A stretch of 64,000 nucleotides of DNA from Armatimonadota bacterium (GCA_020438215.1 JAGQUX010000009.1:1-64000), one strand, 5' to 3'; shown: positions 7,973 to 17,037, numbered from the stretch's first letter. Numbers and translations are program-made. Notes: generated by a model from the sequence alone, not told the origin.

Positions 7973-9505
7973 TTAGTGCCGAAAATGTCTCACTCCTGTG
8001 AAAATCATTGCGATTCCGAGTTCATTCGCCTTTTCAATCACATCCTGATCTTTCTTACTGCCGCCCGGTTGGATCACACATTTGATTCCTGCCGCCGCCG
8101 CTGTCTCGATCGAATCAGGGAACGGGAAGAACGCATCGCTTGCAAGAGCAGATTCTTTCGTATGTTCCCCGGCTTGCTCAATTGCAAGCCGAACTGACTG
8201 AACTCGGTTCATTTGACCGGCACCAACTCCATAGAGTCGATCTTTGCCCGCCAACACAATCGCATTTGATTTCACGTGAGGAACAATCCGCCACGCCATG
8301 CGCAAAGCACTCCATTCATCTTCGGTTGGTTGACGCTCGGTCACAACCTTCCAGTTTTCGGTCGGCTCTTCATCAGAATCCTGAATCAACATCCCGCCAC
8401 GGATCGTGCGGAGCGTCAGATTCGGTTCATTGGGCGGAAGCGGCGCTTCAAGCAACCGCACATCTTGCCCCCAGCCAGAGCGAGTCTTGAAAATTTCAAG
8501 CGCTTCTTCCGAAAATCTTGTTCCAATGACAACTTCGAGGAAGTTGCCCTTTTCGGTCATTGCTTCCGCAGCGGCGACATCAACCACCCCATGAAAAGCC
8601 GCAATCCCACCAAACGCTGAAATCGGATCAGATTGCTTCGCCGTGCGGTAGCTATCGCCTAAGTCTGCACCCGTTGCCGCACCGCAAGGGTTCCCGTGCT
8701 TGATAATCGCGCATGAGCCTTCGGGCAAATCGGCAACAAGCTCCCAAGCCGCATCGGAATCTAGGAAGTTGTTGTAGCTCAGCTCCTTGCCCCAGAGTTG
8801 TTTGGCTTGCGCGATCCCCGGCGCACCAAGCGGATCAACATACAAAGCCGCGCGCTGGTGCGGATTCTCGCCGTAGCGCATGGTCATGGATCGGCGCAAA
8901 CCGAGTGTGTCAGTTTCATGGAAGAGTTCATCTGAACTTATTCCGCTGAGGTATCGCGCGATCATGCTGTCGTAAAACGCGGTGTGCCGGAACGCTTTCG
9001 CGGCAAGCCCTTGCCGCTTTTCACTCAGCGAGCCTGCATCCCAAGCCTCAACTACGGAACCGTAATCAGACGGATCGACAACTACCGCAACATTCGCAAA
9101 ATTCTTTGCCGTCGCGCGAACCATTGCCGGCCCACCAATATCTATTGATTCCACCGCATCGTCTAGCGAGTGTTCGCCGCTGACCGTCTTCTCGAACGCG
9201 TAAAGGTTGACGGCAATAATATCAAATCCTTCGATGCCCGCTTCCGCCATTTGCGCTACATGGGAATCTTTTCGGCGATCCCCCAGCAAGCCTCCGTGCA
9301 CTTTCGGATGCAAGGTTTTGACGCGACCATCCAGCATCTCTGGAAAGCCAGTAACTTCCGCAACATCCTTGACTGTGAGGCCAGCATCGCGGAGGGCTTT
9401 GGCGGTTCCGCCAGTAGAAATGAGTTCAAATCCGCGATCAGCAAGTGCGCGACCAAATTCCGCCAGACCAGATTTATCTGTGACGCTCAGGAGGGCTCGG
9501 GGCAT
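7973..9505 (-). CDS. purH: Bifunctional AICAR formyltransferase/IMP cyclohydrolase
   Basis: PurH carries out the last two steps of IMP synthesis. The N-terminal cyclohydrolase domain (about 1-145) shows LLSVTDKSG and the HPKVHGGLL motif. The C-terminal formyltransferase domain includes the catalytic KHGNPCG motif (Lys269, His270) and the FPFPDSIETAAAAGI region near the end. At 510 residues the length is standard. It starts 5 bases after the upstream Ig-domain gene. purS and purQ are far away in this window, so purine genes are dispersed. Confidence 0.97.
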   Translation of the reverse strand: MPRALLSVTDKSGLAEFGRALADRGFELISTGGTAKALRDAGLTVKDVAEVTGFPEMLDGRVKTLHPKVHGGLLGDRRKDSHVAQMAEAGIEGFDIIAVNLYAFEKTVSGEHSLDDAVESIDIGGPAMVRATAKNFANVAVVVDPSDYGSVVEAWDAGSLSEKRQGLAAKAFRHTAFYDSMIARYLSGISSDELFHETDTLGLRRSMTMRYGENPHQRAALYVDPLGAPGIAQAKQLWGKELSYNNFLDSDAAWELVADLPEGSCAIIKHGNPCGAATGADLGDSYRTAKQSDPISAFGGIAAFHGVVDVAAAEAMTEKGNFLEVVIGTRFSEEALEIFKTRSGWGQDVRLLEAPLPPNEPNLTLRTIRGGMLIQDSDEEPTENWKVVTERQPTEDEWSALRMAWRIVPHVKSNAIVLAGKDRLYGVGAGQMNRVQSVRLAIEQAGEHTKESALASDAFFPFPDSIETAAAAGIKCVIQPGGSKKDQDVIEKANELGIAMIFTGVRHFRH

Positions 9506-9510
9506 GCCCC

Positions 9511-11172
9511 TTAGTTTCCTATGCTGGTCGTTGCTGGCCTGGGACGACGGGGCGCATTGCCACCATCACGGTCGTCATTGACCGTACGCCCACCGCCAGA
9601 ACCTCCGCCCGGAGGATCAAGGGGAGGAGGAGTAACTCCTCCACCGCCTGTCGTCGGCTCCGCCACTGGCTCTTCCTTCAGCTTGACGCTCACTGTCTTT
9701 GTGGCCGTCAAGCCATCAATGTCGTAGGCAGTCAGTGTGAATTCCGTATCTTGGATAATCTGGATATCGCGGCGACCGTTCTGATCAAGCTCTATCGTTT
9801 GGCCATTATAAGAAAGCTCCAAGCGAAATGCGCCAGCGGTTTGCCAACTAATTGTCACCAAACCAGACAGGGGATCAACTTCTAATGGATCAGCCGAGAA
9901 TTTCACAATTTTCGCCGCCGTGAGTTTCTCAAACTCCACTTTGATTTCGCGCCGGACGACTTTACCTTCGGCGTTCGTAGCGATCAACGTATAGGTTTGC
10001 GTTCCCGGGCTATTTGGAGAAGTGACCTGAATTGAACTCGATTTCGGATCCATTGTTCCGATTGGTTCCAGAGTCAAGCGAGTGACCGCGTCATTGACTC
10101 GGAAGCGAATGGTGAACTGTTCGCCGCACTTGACTTTGCTCGGTCCAGAAAGGTCTTCAATCTTCGGATCAGGCACTTGTTCGGGAACATTCACTTTCAG
10201 CTCGCCTTCTCGAGGGCTGCTCTGTCGTTTACCGGAGAGTGCATAAACAGCAACCCCAAAAGTGCCGGCTTCATCAGGCTGGAATGTGAATTCGCCGCTG
10301 TCCGGTTGGTTCTCTATCGTTCTTTTCCCGATGATCAGCGTCACGGAATCGGCATGGGATGTTCGCCAAACAATCTTCACTGGGTCGTTCACCATCACCG
10401 ATGACGGGTTAATGCTGAGTGCATTCACCACCGGTGCCTTTGGAATAGTAACAATCCAAAAAGTGAGTAGCAGAAAAGCGAAAACAATGACTCCCAGCAA
10501 ACCTGGGGAAACGAGCGGGCGTTGCTCCACCTGCGCCTGAACAGATGCTGCCACCGCAGGATTTTCAATGTTGCGGGCACTCAGCGTGATGGGGTGCAGA
10601 CGTGTGCTGGAAAACCACATCTTCTGCATTGCGGTGACGCCTACTCCCACCTTGACTTGCCCACCCGGAGGAAGCACCACTTGGTCGCGATCAAATTCAA
10701 AAACAAACTCGTCGTCGGTGTCGGTCGCAAAAAGCTGCAAGCTTTGCTCCACGTTGCCGAGGTTCATCACCGTAAGAGTGAACGTGTTCTCCGGCTTAGC
10801 TCCCGAGATCGTGATGCGGCGCGGGTCGGCATCCACGCTCAAGTGATGGAACGGTTTGATTTCCAAAACACCCTGTGCTGTCTTGGAATCTCCGCTTTCT
10901 AGCGAACGGATTTTGGTGACAAACGGATAGTCACCGGCACTGCTATCGCTTTCCCGCGCGGGCTTCAGGAAGAACCTTTCGACAATGGTTTCGCCGGGCT
11001 CGACGCGGAAGCTAGGAGTCGGGATCGCCGACCATTGAGGGTCAAGACCTTCTACCGAAAGCTCGAAGTGATCAGATGTTTCTCCTGAATTGGTGACTTC
11101 CACCGCCACCGCTACCGAAGAGCCTGGCTCAACGGTGAAGGTATCAGACTCCAGCTTCACGGAGAAACTCAT
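9511..11172 (-). CDS. Membrane protein with Ig-like domains on both sides of one helix
   Basis: The protein has 553 residues. The first 215 residues contain two beta-sandwich regions of the kind found in NEW3/CARDB-like domains (VEPGSSVAVAVEVTNSG; VMNLGNVEQSLQLFA). One membrane helix lies at about 222-243, followed by further Ig-like segments (about 250-480) and a low-complexity tail rich in Gly, Pro and Arg. There is no N-terminal signal peptide, so which half is outside is unclear. It lies between rpoN and purH on the same strand. Function unknown. Confidence 0.7.
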   Translation of the reverse strand: MSFSVKLESDTFTVEPGSSVAVAVEVTNSGETSDHFELSVEGLDPQWSAIPTPSFRVEPGETIVERFFLKPARESDSSAGDYPFVTKIRSLESGDSKTAQGVLEIKPFHHLSVDADPRRITISGAKPENTFTLTVMNLGNVEQSLQLFATDTDDEFVFEFDRDQVVLPPGGQVKVGVGVTAMQKMWFSSTRLHPITLSARNIENPAVAASVQAQVEQRPLVSPGLLGVIVFAFLLLTFWIVTIPKAPVVNALSINPSSVMVNDPVKIVWRTSHADSVTLIIGKRTIENQPDSGEFTFQPDEAGTFGVAVYALSGKRQSSPREGELKVNVPEQVPDPKIEDLSGPSKVKCGEQFTIRFRVNDAVTRLTLEPIGTMDPKSSSIQVTSPNSPGTQTYTLIATNAEGKVVRREIKVEFEKLTAAKIVKFSADPLEVDPLSGLVTISWQTAGAFRLELSYNGQTIELDQNGRRDIQIIQDTEFTLTAYDIDGLTATKTVSVKLKEEPVAEPTTGGGGVTPPPLDPPGGGSGGGRTVNDDRDGGNAPRRPRPATTSIGN

Positions 11173-11224
11173 ACTGGCAATTTTAGCAAATCACCAGCGG
11201 AATACCTGAACACAATTCGCGAAA

Positions 11225-12610
11225 CTAGCCTGTCTTGCGTAATCGGCTCGAAAGGAGCTTATTGCGATCTCGGTACTTGTTCACCGTGCGGCGAGCGATT
11301 TTCACGCCTTTTTCCGCCAGCATCGCCGCAATGCGCTCATCGCTCAATGGATTATCTGGGTTCTCGGTTTCCAGAATCTCTTCGATCATCTTTTGAACAC
11401 GAAGCGCAGGCTTGAAGAACACTTCAAACGGCACAACTTCTTCATTGGCAAGCTGGATGAACTTGCCCGAAGTCGCACGGCTGATCGTGCTTTCGTGGAC
11501 ACCCAGTTCCTTCGCAATCTGTGAGCGGGTCATCGGGAGGAGGAACTTGTATTCCCCGGTTTTGACAAAACCGCTCTGATTCTCAACCAGATATTTCCCA
11601 AGCCGAGCAAGCTGCTGGCGACGCTGCGTCAACGCATCTAGGAATCGCCCGGCGCGATCCATGAACTCATTGATGTGTCGTTTTTCCGCCGCATCCGCGG
11701 TGGATTTTTCTGCGAGTACCTTCTTGCGATCTTCATATGCGCGGCTCACCCGCAGGTTGATGGTGGAAGGCCCAGGAACTTCGACAATCCAACCAATCTC
11801 ATCCAGAGTGATGATCACATCCGGCTTGGCGGGAATTGGTTTATCGCTCGCCTTCGTGGTTTTTGCCCGCGAAAATGTCTCGCCCGGGAACGGATTCAGA
11901 CTCAAAATTTCTTCGAAAGCCGCTTCGATCAGTTCTTCTTCCGCTTCGTAAGTTTTGGCGAGAGCTTTCTTATTACGAGAAACAAGCTCATCCCAATTCC
12001 GCTTAAGGATCAATCGCGCGAGACGCTCTTCATCGCTCTGCGCATCACGGAGTTGCAGAATCAAGCAGTCACGAAGATCTTCTGCCCCAACTCCAGCCGG
12101 CTCACATTCTCGAAGCTCTTGCCAGACCATTTCGGCATCTTCCAGCGCAACATCGCAATCAAGCGCAGCATCTTCGACCGTGCAGGTGAGATATCCACGA
12201 TCATTGACCGAGCCAATCAAGTAGATCGCGACTTCCCATAGCTCCGCAGGAACAACAGGACGGAGCTGGGCCATAAGATGATCCCACAGCGAATCGTCGC
12301 AACTAGCAAAATCCAACCAATCAAGGTTGTCGCTACTGTCTTGAGGGAGGGAACGCTTCGCTTCATAGTTTTCACTCGTCGGTTTCAATTCCGCCGGTGC
12401 GATGGCCTTGAGGATTTCCTCTGTCATCAGCGGCTCTTCGTAGTCATCAATTCGTTCGAGAGCTGGATTTTCGATAAGCTCCGACTCAATCGTTTTCTCT
12501 AACTCGAATTGACTCATCTGCAAGAGCTGCGAACCCAGGACGATCTTTGGATCGACCTTCAAATTCGCTGATTGCTTGATGCCAGTTGATTGCCTCAGTC
12601 CTTGACGCAC
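11225..12610 (-). CDS. rpoN: RNA polymerase sigma-54 factor
   Basis: RpoN recognises -24/-12 promoters and needs an enhancer-binding ATPase. The Gln-rich activator region I is at the N-terminus (GSQLLQMSQFELEKTIESEL). The DNA-binding HTH is LGVHESTISRATSGK, and the RpoN box ARRTVNKYR is at about 439-447. I chose GTG at 12610, preceded by AGGG at 8 bases, because the resulting MRQGLRQS matches the usual MKQSLQ-type N-terminus; an in-frame TTG at 12664 is the alternative. No sigma-54 activator gene is in the window. Confidence 0.93.
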   Translation of the reverse strand: MRQGLRQSTGIKQSANLKVDPKIVLGSQLLQMSQFELEKTIESELIENPALERIDDYEEPLMTEEILKAIAPAELKPTSENYEAKRSLPQDSSDNLDWLDFASCDDSLWDHLMAQLRPVVPAELWEVAIYLIGSVNDRGYLTCTVEDAALDCDVALEDAEMVWQELRECEPAGVGAEDLRDCLILQLRDAQSDEERLARLILKRNWDELVSRNKKALAKTYEAEEELIEAAFEEILSLNPFPGETFSRAKTTKASDKPIPAKPDVIITLDEIGWIVEVPGPSTINLRVSRAYEDRKKVLAEKSTADAAEKRHINEFMDRAGRFLDALTQRRQQLARLGKYLVENQSGFVKTGEYKFLLPMTRSQIAKELGVHESTISRATSGKFIQLANEEVVPFEVFFKPALRVQKMIEEILETENPDNPLSDERIAAMLAEKGVKIARRTVNKYRDRNKLLSSRLRKTG

Positions 12611-12738
12611 TTCTCTTTCCCTGCCCCTCGTGGGCCACTTGATGTTTGTATTGGCTAGATTCAATCCAAGTCACACGCGAGGAAATGCTGGGTTTTTTTG
12701 GTTTGGGTCGGATTGGCACGGGATGCCAAACTGATTCT

Positions 12739-13329
12739 ATGTTCACGGGCCTTGTTCAAGCAGTGGGAACCCTCAGACAGACGGGCGCACGCCTGGTTCT
12801 GGATGCTCCCAATGCCTGGACTGGTGAACCTTTTCAGCATGGAGAGAGCATCGCCGTAAACGGTGTGTGCTTGACGCTTGTCGATCAATCGGATGGGTTA
12901 GCGTTTGACCTCTCCGAAGAAACTCTGGAGCGAACAACCCTGGGTTCTTTACCAGCGGGCGCACAAGTCAACTTGGAGCGCGCCCTTCGGATGGGAGATC
13001 GGCTTGGGGGGCACATTGTGCAGGGTCATGTTGATGAAGTGGGCAAGGTCACGCGGATTGAAAAGTCAGGTGAGGGCTGGGTGTTTGGCTTCCAATGCTC
13101 CGATGGATCGGCAAAGTTCTTAGCGGATAAAGGCTCGGTAACGGTGGATGGGATTTCGCTGACGGTTGTTCAACCAAACGGTTCGGAGTTCTCTGTTGCC
13201 GTGATTCCGCATACTTTTTCGGCAACGAATTTGAGCGGGTTGAGTGTCGGAGATTCGGTGAACCTAGAGTTTGATGTGCTGGCGAAGCATGTGGATCGAC
13301 TAATGAGCTTTCGCCCGCAATTAGACTAG
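12739..13329 (+). CDS. ribE: Riboflavin synthase alpha subunit
   Basis: This 196-residue enzyme converts two 6,7-dimethyl-8-ribityllumazine molecules to riboflavin. It begins with the invariant MFTGLVQ and has two lumazine-binding repeats. The first shows ESIAVNGVCLTLV and GGHIVQGHVD. The second shows GSVTVDGISLTVV and a C-terminal AKHVDRL. The conserved N-terminus fixes the ATG at 12739. It is divergent from rpoN with 128 bases between. No other rib gene or FMN riboswitch is visible nearby. Confidence 0.95.
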   Translation: MFTGLVQAVGTLRQTGARLVLDAPNAWTGEPFQHGESIAVNGVCLTLVDQSDGLAFDLSEETLERTTLGSLPAGAQVNLERALRMGDRLGGHIVQGHVDEVGKVTRIEKSGEGWVFGFQCSDGSAKFLADKGSVTVDGISLTVVQPNGSEFSVAVIPHTFSATNLSGLSVGDSVNLEFDVLAKHVDRLMSFRPQLD

Positions 13330-13563
13330 TTCCCAAACGCCCTTGTCACATGATTCTGCAGGCTTTAAAACTCCTTCCTTCCTCAAGCGTGTAGCAGCCC
13401 ACCGCATATCATACTGCCATGTGTACTTTAGACTCGTCGCAGCTTGTATCTCAACGAGGTGATTATCCCAAATATGTTTGGCTACTTGTGTCAGATGAGC
13501 CTTACCATTGTGGACGACCAGTGCTTCAAGCACAAATGTCTTGAGATTGTCTCGTATAAGCAT
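13321..13563 (-). CDS. Small winged-helix-like protein (Mrr N-terminal-like)
   Basis: This 80-residue protein has the pattern of a winged-helix domain: an N-terminal helix LKTFVLEALVVHNGKAHLTQ, then HIWDN, then WQYDMRWAATRLRKEGVL and a closing WELV. This arrangement resembles the N-terminal domain of Mrr-type restriction proteins, but no nuclease domain follows. The start is ATG at 13563, with no clear Shine-Dalgarno sequence. Its end overlaps the ribE end by 9 bases. DNA binding is inferred; the function is unknown. Confidence 0.6.
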   Translation of the reverse strand: MLIRDNLKTFVLEALVVHNGKAHLTQVAKHIWDNHLVEIQAATSLKYTWQYDMRWAATRLRKEGVLKPAESCDKGVWELV

Positions 13564-13600
13564 TTCAATAGAAGTTTACAATCTGCAAGAAGAGAAGATA

Positions 13601-13686
13601 TGGTGCGCGGGAAAGGACTCGAACCTTCACGCTTTGTGGGCACTACCACCTCAAGGTAGCGTGTCTACCAATTCCACCACCCGCGC
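13601..13686 (-). tRNA. tRNA-Leu (anticodon GAG)
   Basis: The 86 bases fold as a class II tRNA. The acceptor stem is GCGCGGG/CCCGCGC, followed by discriminator A and an encoded CCA (plus 13601-13603). The anticodon stem is CTACC/GGTAG with loop TTGAGGT, giving anticodon GAG (plus 13650-13652), which reads CUC/CUU leucine codons. The T arm carries TTCGAGT. The long variable arm confirms the Leu type, although its own pairing is weak. Confidence 0.95.
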
Positions 13687-13745
13687 GAACCAGGAGCCTA
13701 TGATACCAAACCCGAGCCGGGGAAGCATACAGGTCCCTGCCAAAT

Positions 13746-14921
13746 TCAGTCAGTCATAGCCGCATCAATCTGCGAGTTGCCCTTTGCCCATTCGCTGGGC
13801 ATCTCTGCACCTGCTTCACGGAGTAATCGAATCACTTGGACATTGCGAGTGCGATCTCGAGCGACAGTGAGTCCGTTATGGCACGCCCATTGGATCGGAG
13901 TTGCCTTGAAATTTCGCTCTTGAACGTTCAAATCCGCTCCTGATTCAATCAGAAACTGCACGCACTCCACCTGTGCTCCCCACGAGGCCCAATGGAGCGC
14001 CGTTTCTCCCCATCCGCCTTTTGCATTTACCGGACAACCACTCGCGAAAACGCTCTTTAGGCGATCAATACGGCCTTCCTGGGCGAGAGCGGGGACAAGC
14101 GTCTGATCTAGGAATGACCAGGTCACCGGGGAGACCTTTTCTCCTGCCATCGCCCTCCCAATCTGGCGATCATGTTCGGTGACGTCGCTCATATCCAACT
14201 GATCTTCGACATTTGTAAGTGTCTCCATCGCGCCGCGCCGCACAAGATGACGTCCTACCGAATACCCCTCTTGTGAGCGAACGCTGGTATCCACTCCCGC
14301 TCGGAACAACGGCTCCAAGTAATCCCAGTCACGGTAATGCCGGATGACGTGGTGAATGATCGGTTCTCCCCCAACATTCTCGTTGGGATCAGCACCATGT
14401 TCCACCATAAGGTGAATCAATTTAGGATTCGGGAAATCTGCCCCATGCTTGATCCCGTTGGTTTTTTCATTCTTCGCTCCACCTTCTAGCAAGACACGCA
14501 TGCAATCCTCAGAAACCGCCTCACAGGAGTGATAAATTGACTCTCCATCATCTGGATTCGCACCCGCGTCGAGGAGAATCTTGGTCATTTCTGGGTCATG
14601 GAGCACCCCGCTAGCACCATACAAAACTGATAGTGGTTCATCCAAACCGTTTGGGTGAATATAGAAAGCGTTAGGATCGGCACCTAATTCCAGCAAATAC
14701 TTCAAGGCATCTGCGGGATCTTTCTTTTCGCACTTAGAAAAGCATAGATAGTGGATTGGCCCCCAACCACTTTCACCAAATGGTTCAATGCTTTGTACAA
14801 GAGCCTTGACGCGGTCAAGGTCAGCTACGGCGCACCAGTAGCGGGGATCATCCCCCGGATCACCCTGGAAAGGTTCCGCCCAATAGTCTCTTGCGCTTTC
14901 AAGCCACTGATCTAAATTCAT
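13746..14921 (-). CDS. Ankyrin-repeat protein
   Basis: This 391-residue protein is made mostly of ankyrin-type repeats. Clear examples are ADALKYLLELGADPNAF, MTKILLDAGANPD, LIHLMVEHGADPNEN and, best, GETALHWASWGAQVECVQFLIESGADLNV. There is no signal peptide or membrane helix, so it is probably a cytoplasmic binding protein. I chose ATG at 14921; a TTG at 14939 lies in the T-tract of the cheW terminator and is unlikely. No partner is evident. Confidence 0.85.
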   Translation of the reverse strand: MNLDQWLESARDYWAEPFQGDPGDDPRYWCAVADLDRVKALVQSIEPFGESGWGPIHYLCFSKCEKKDPADALKYLLELGADPNAFYIHPNGLDEPLSVLYGASGVLHDPEMTKILLDAGANPDDGESIYHSCEAVSEDCMRVLLEGGAKNEKTNGIKHGADFPNPKLIHLMVEHGADPNENVGGEPIIHHVIRHYRDWDYLEPLFRAGVDTSVRSQEGYSVGRHLVRRGAMETLTNVEDQLDMSDVTEHDRQIGRAMAGEKVSPVTWSFLDQTLVPALAQEGRIDRLKSVFASGCPVNAKGGWGETALHWASWGAQVECVQFLIESGADLNVQERNFKATPIQWACHNGLTVARDRTRNVQVIRLLREAGAEMPSEWAKGNSQIDAAMTD

Positions 14922-14937
14922 AGGCTCATAATACGAC

Positions 14938-14967
14938 AAAAATCGGAGGCTAAAACTAGCCTCCGAT
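14938..14967 (-). terminator. Intrinsic terminator of cheW
   Basis: A perfect 11-bp stem (ATCGGAGGCTA/TAGCCTCCGAT) with a 4-base loop is followed on the minus strand by TTTTTG. It lies 22 bases beyond the cheW stop codon. Confidence 0.9.
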
Positions 14968-14988
14968 CTCTACTTGAAAAGCCAAGTG

Positions 14989-15459
14989 CTACGCGGCAGC
15001 GGCAAGCTGCTGATCTGCAGCTTTCGCAACGCGCTTTGCCAAATCCTTCGGCAAAACCTGATCGGGTGAGAGCATCACCACCAGTTTGTCTTCACGCTGA
15101 CCAACCGAAGCAAAATAGTCGTCATCACTATCCAGCAGCAAGTCAGGACTCGGCTGGATTTCATCTTCTGAAAATTCATAGATCCCATCAACCCCATCAA
15201 CACGAAGTCCAACACGTTGGCCTGCGGACATTGCCACAACCATCACCCCGGCGGCTTCGTGAGCCGGCATTCCAAATCGCGTTCGCATATCCACTGCTGG
15301 GATAACCGAGCCGCGCAGATCAAAGACGCCCAACATTGCGGTTGGCGAACCTGGAATCTTCGTTGGAGATTGATCTTCCAGAATTCGCTCAACTGCCTCA
15401 ATGGGTAGTCCGTAAAGTTCATTGTTCAGTTGAAAGACGACAAATTTGTGATCAGCCAT
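14989..15459 (-). CDS. cheW: Chemotaxis coupling protein CheW-like
   Basis: This 156-residue CheW domain normally links receptors to the CheA kinase. It shows FVVFQLNNELYGLPIEAVER, the IPGSP segment, GVFDLRGSVIPAVDMRTRFG and GLRVDGVDGIYEF, followed by an Ala-rich tail. GAAGGTG lies before the ATG. It stands alone: no CheA, receptor or flagellar gene is in the window, so it could serve taxis or another signalling array. It ends at a strong terminator. Confidence 0.9.
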   Translation of the reverse strand: MADHKFVVFQLNNELYGLPIEAVERILEDQSPTKIPGSPTAMLGVFDLRGSVIPAVDMRTRFGMPAHEAAGVMVVAMSAGQRVGLRVDGVDGIYEFSEDEIQPSPDLLLDSDDDYFASVGQREDKLVVMLSPDQVLPKDLAKRVAKAADQQLAAAA

Positions 15460-15545
15460 GAAACACCTTCAACGATTTGATTCCATCTGACGTCTGGAAA
15501 TATGCCGGTAACTTTCACGGAAAGAAGGAATAATAGGCCAACCCC

Positions 15546-16613
15546 ATGATTTCAGCCATTTTGACCCTCCTCGCATCCCAAGCGGATGGATCCGCACAGG
15601 AGCGACTTTTGAACTTTTATCGCAACACGAATGAGTTCACCGTGGGAGTCCGAGCTCGAGATGAAAGCGGCACTGTTCGGGAGGTCAGCTGGTATCTCAA
15701 ACGCCCGAATCGCCAAAGCTTCCAATTGAATTCCGGACTATTGAAGTTTGGCTACAATCAAAGTCACGAGGCAATTCTCGCATTCGATCATCGCGATGCA
15801 AGCTATGTGGAATATGGCCCCACGGACGGGTTTAGCTCAGCGCCTCCGGGAACCGCCATTTCGTTCTTTTATCCTTCCGATCTGCTCCAACTGATCACTG
15901 GTGCATTGGATAACACTGAATTCAAACCTATCCCGAAAATGAATACATATCGCGGAGAGTTTGAAGCCGTCCGCACTCAATATCGAGCAGGGCAAGGCGT
16001 AATTCAGGTCGATTTCGCTGTTGATGACCTCGGTCAGGTCGTCAAGCTCATTTCTCGAGATGCGGCGCTTCCCGCTCAATTACAAGAAGTGTACGAATTC
16101 ACCCCGTTTGATCGATCGCCAAAGCAAATGGGCAACCTGGCGGCTATTCCCAACGGCTATATGCCTGATATCTTGCCAATCCGCTCTGCGCCTCTGGTTC
16201 CGGGAGCAAAGCCGCCTTATAGTGAATGGCAAAATGCTCGAACAGGCAAGTCGGATAACGTTCAGCGTCTTCGCGGAACGAAAAACACAATCGTTCTCTT
16301 CTCCAGCCCAGAATGCAAGATCAGCCCGAAGCTCCGCACCGATCTCCTCAAACTCCAAAGTGAGCTTGGCAAACACAATGCTGAAATCATAGAAGTCAGC
16401 ATCGGAAAAGCCAAACCGAAGGGCGAAGGTAAGCACCCGCTTTACTGGGATGAATCAGGCGAGATCGAAAAGAAATGGGGCATCCCAGTCACGCCTTACG
16501 TTTATATCACTTCCAAAAAGGGATACATCGCTCGTGCGTGGGCAGGATATGCGGATTCCGAATTCAGCAGAATGAAGAAAACCGTTCTTGGATTCTACGA
16601 AAACGAAGAATAA
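15546..16613 (+). CDS. Secreted protein with LolA-like part and thioredoxin fold lacking CxxC
   Basis: The protein has 355 residues. A short hydrophobic N-terminus (about 1-14) may be a signal peptide. Residues about 18-190 look like a beta-rich LolA/DUF2092-type domain (EVSWYLKRPNRQSFQLNSG). The C-terminal 110 residues follow a thioredoxin or TlpA-like pattern: TIVLFSSPECKIS with one Cys (257) instead of CxxC, then WGIPVTPYVYI with the cis-Pro. A redox role through a dithiol is therefore unlikely. It is divergent from cheW. Function not recognised. Confidence 0.7.
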   Translation: MISAILTLLASQADGSAQERLLNFYRNTNEFTVGVRARDESGTVREVSWYLKRPNRQSFQLNSGLLKFGYNQSHEAILAFDHRDASYVEYGPTDGFSSAPPGTAISFFYPSDLLQLITGALDNTEFKPIPKMNTYRGEFEAVRTQYRAGQGVIQVDFAVDDLGQVVKLISRDAALPAQLQEVYEFTPFDRSPKQMGNLAAIPNGYMPDILPIRSAPLVPGAKPPYSEWQNARTGKSDNVQRLRGTKNTIVLFSSPECKISPKLRTDLLKLQSELGKHNAEIIEVSIGKAKPKGEGKHPLYWDESGEIEKKWGIPVTPYVYITSKKGYIARAWAGYADSEFSRMKKTVLGFYENEE

Positions 16614-17030
16614 CTACGCCTTCAAAACGCGCTCGGCGAGAATCAACGCGACAAAATCATCTACTGGATCGCGTGGAGTGCGTAGTGTAGATGGAATGAA
16701 CTTCCAAAGCCCTTTTCTAGGGTGATACTGCCAATATCGTTCCCGCGCTTGCATTGTGGTGTCTTTTTCATCCACGACCAAAATGCCGAGCCCTGGGAGT
16801 TTGTCTCGCAACTCCTCTACAATTGGGCGTGACCGAGTGCCATTACCAATGACGAGAAGATGAATTTCGTCTTCTTCTCGAGCGGATTCAATGCGTTCAA
16901 CCAAGTTGTCGGTGGAAACGATGGATTTCCAGATTAAATCCAATTCGCCCGCGCCATCACGACGAACCAGGGCCATTCCACATTTGGAACTACCCGGATC
17001 GATAGCAAGGACGATTTTTTCTCCCAACAT
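16614..17030 (-). CDS. RuvX/YqgF-like RNase H-fold protein
   Basis: This 138-residue protein has the RNase H-like fold of RuvX/YqgF resolvases, which act on Holliday junctions or process pre-16S rRNA. Features are VLAIDPGSSKCGMALV with Asp11, the VVDEKDTT segment (family DExxTT) and a C-terminal DDFVALILAERVL carrying acidic residues. It starts 7 bases after the DUF3084 gene and is last in the lpt operon. It is convergent with the thioredoxin-fold gene with no gap. It could be a second, non-canonical paralogue of RuvX. Confidence 0.75.
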   Translation of the reverse strand: MLGEKIVLAIDPGSSKCGMALVRRDGAGELDLIWKSIVSTDNLVERIESAREEDEIHLLVIGNGTRSRPIVEELRDKLPGLGILVVDEKDTTMQARERYWQYHPRKGLWKFIPSTLRTPRDPVDDFVALILAERVLKA

Positions 17031-17037
17031 AACTGGT

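Noticed and set aside
11675-12241. Open frame of 188 codons opposite rpoN
   Set aside because: Antisense to sigma-54; no recognisable protein features.
12713-12730. Possible -24/-12 sigma-54 promoter before ribE (TTGGCACGGGATGCC)
   Set aside because: The GG and GC elements are two bases too close for a sigma-54 promoter; the stretch is better described as a short inverted repeat.
13444-13759. Short plus-strand frames across the tRNA-Leu gene
   Set aside because: They translate a tRNA gene and its flanks and give sequences often mis-annotated as proteins.
14919-14939. TTG start of the ankyrin gene at 14939
   Set aside because: It lies in the T-tract of the cheW terminator; the ATG at 14921 is simpler.
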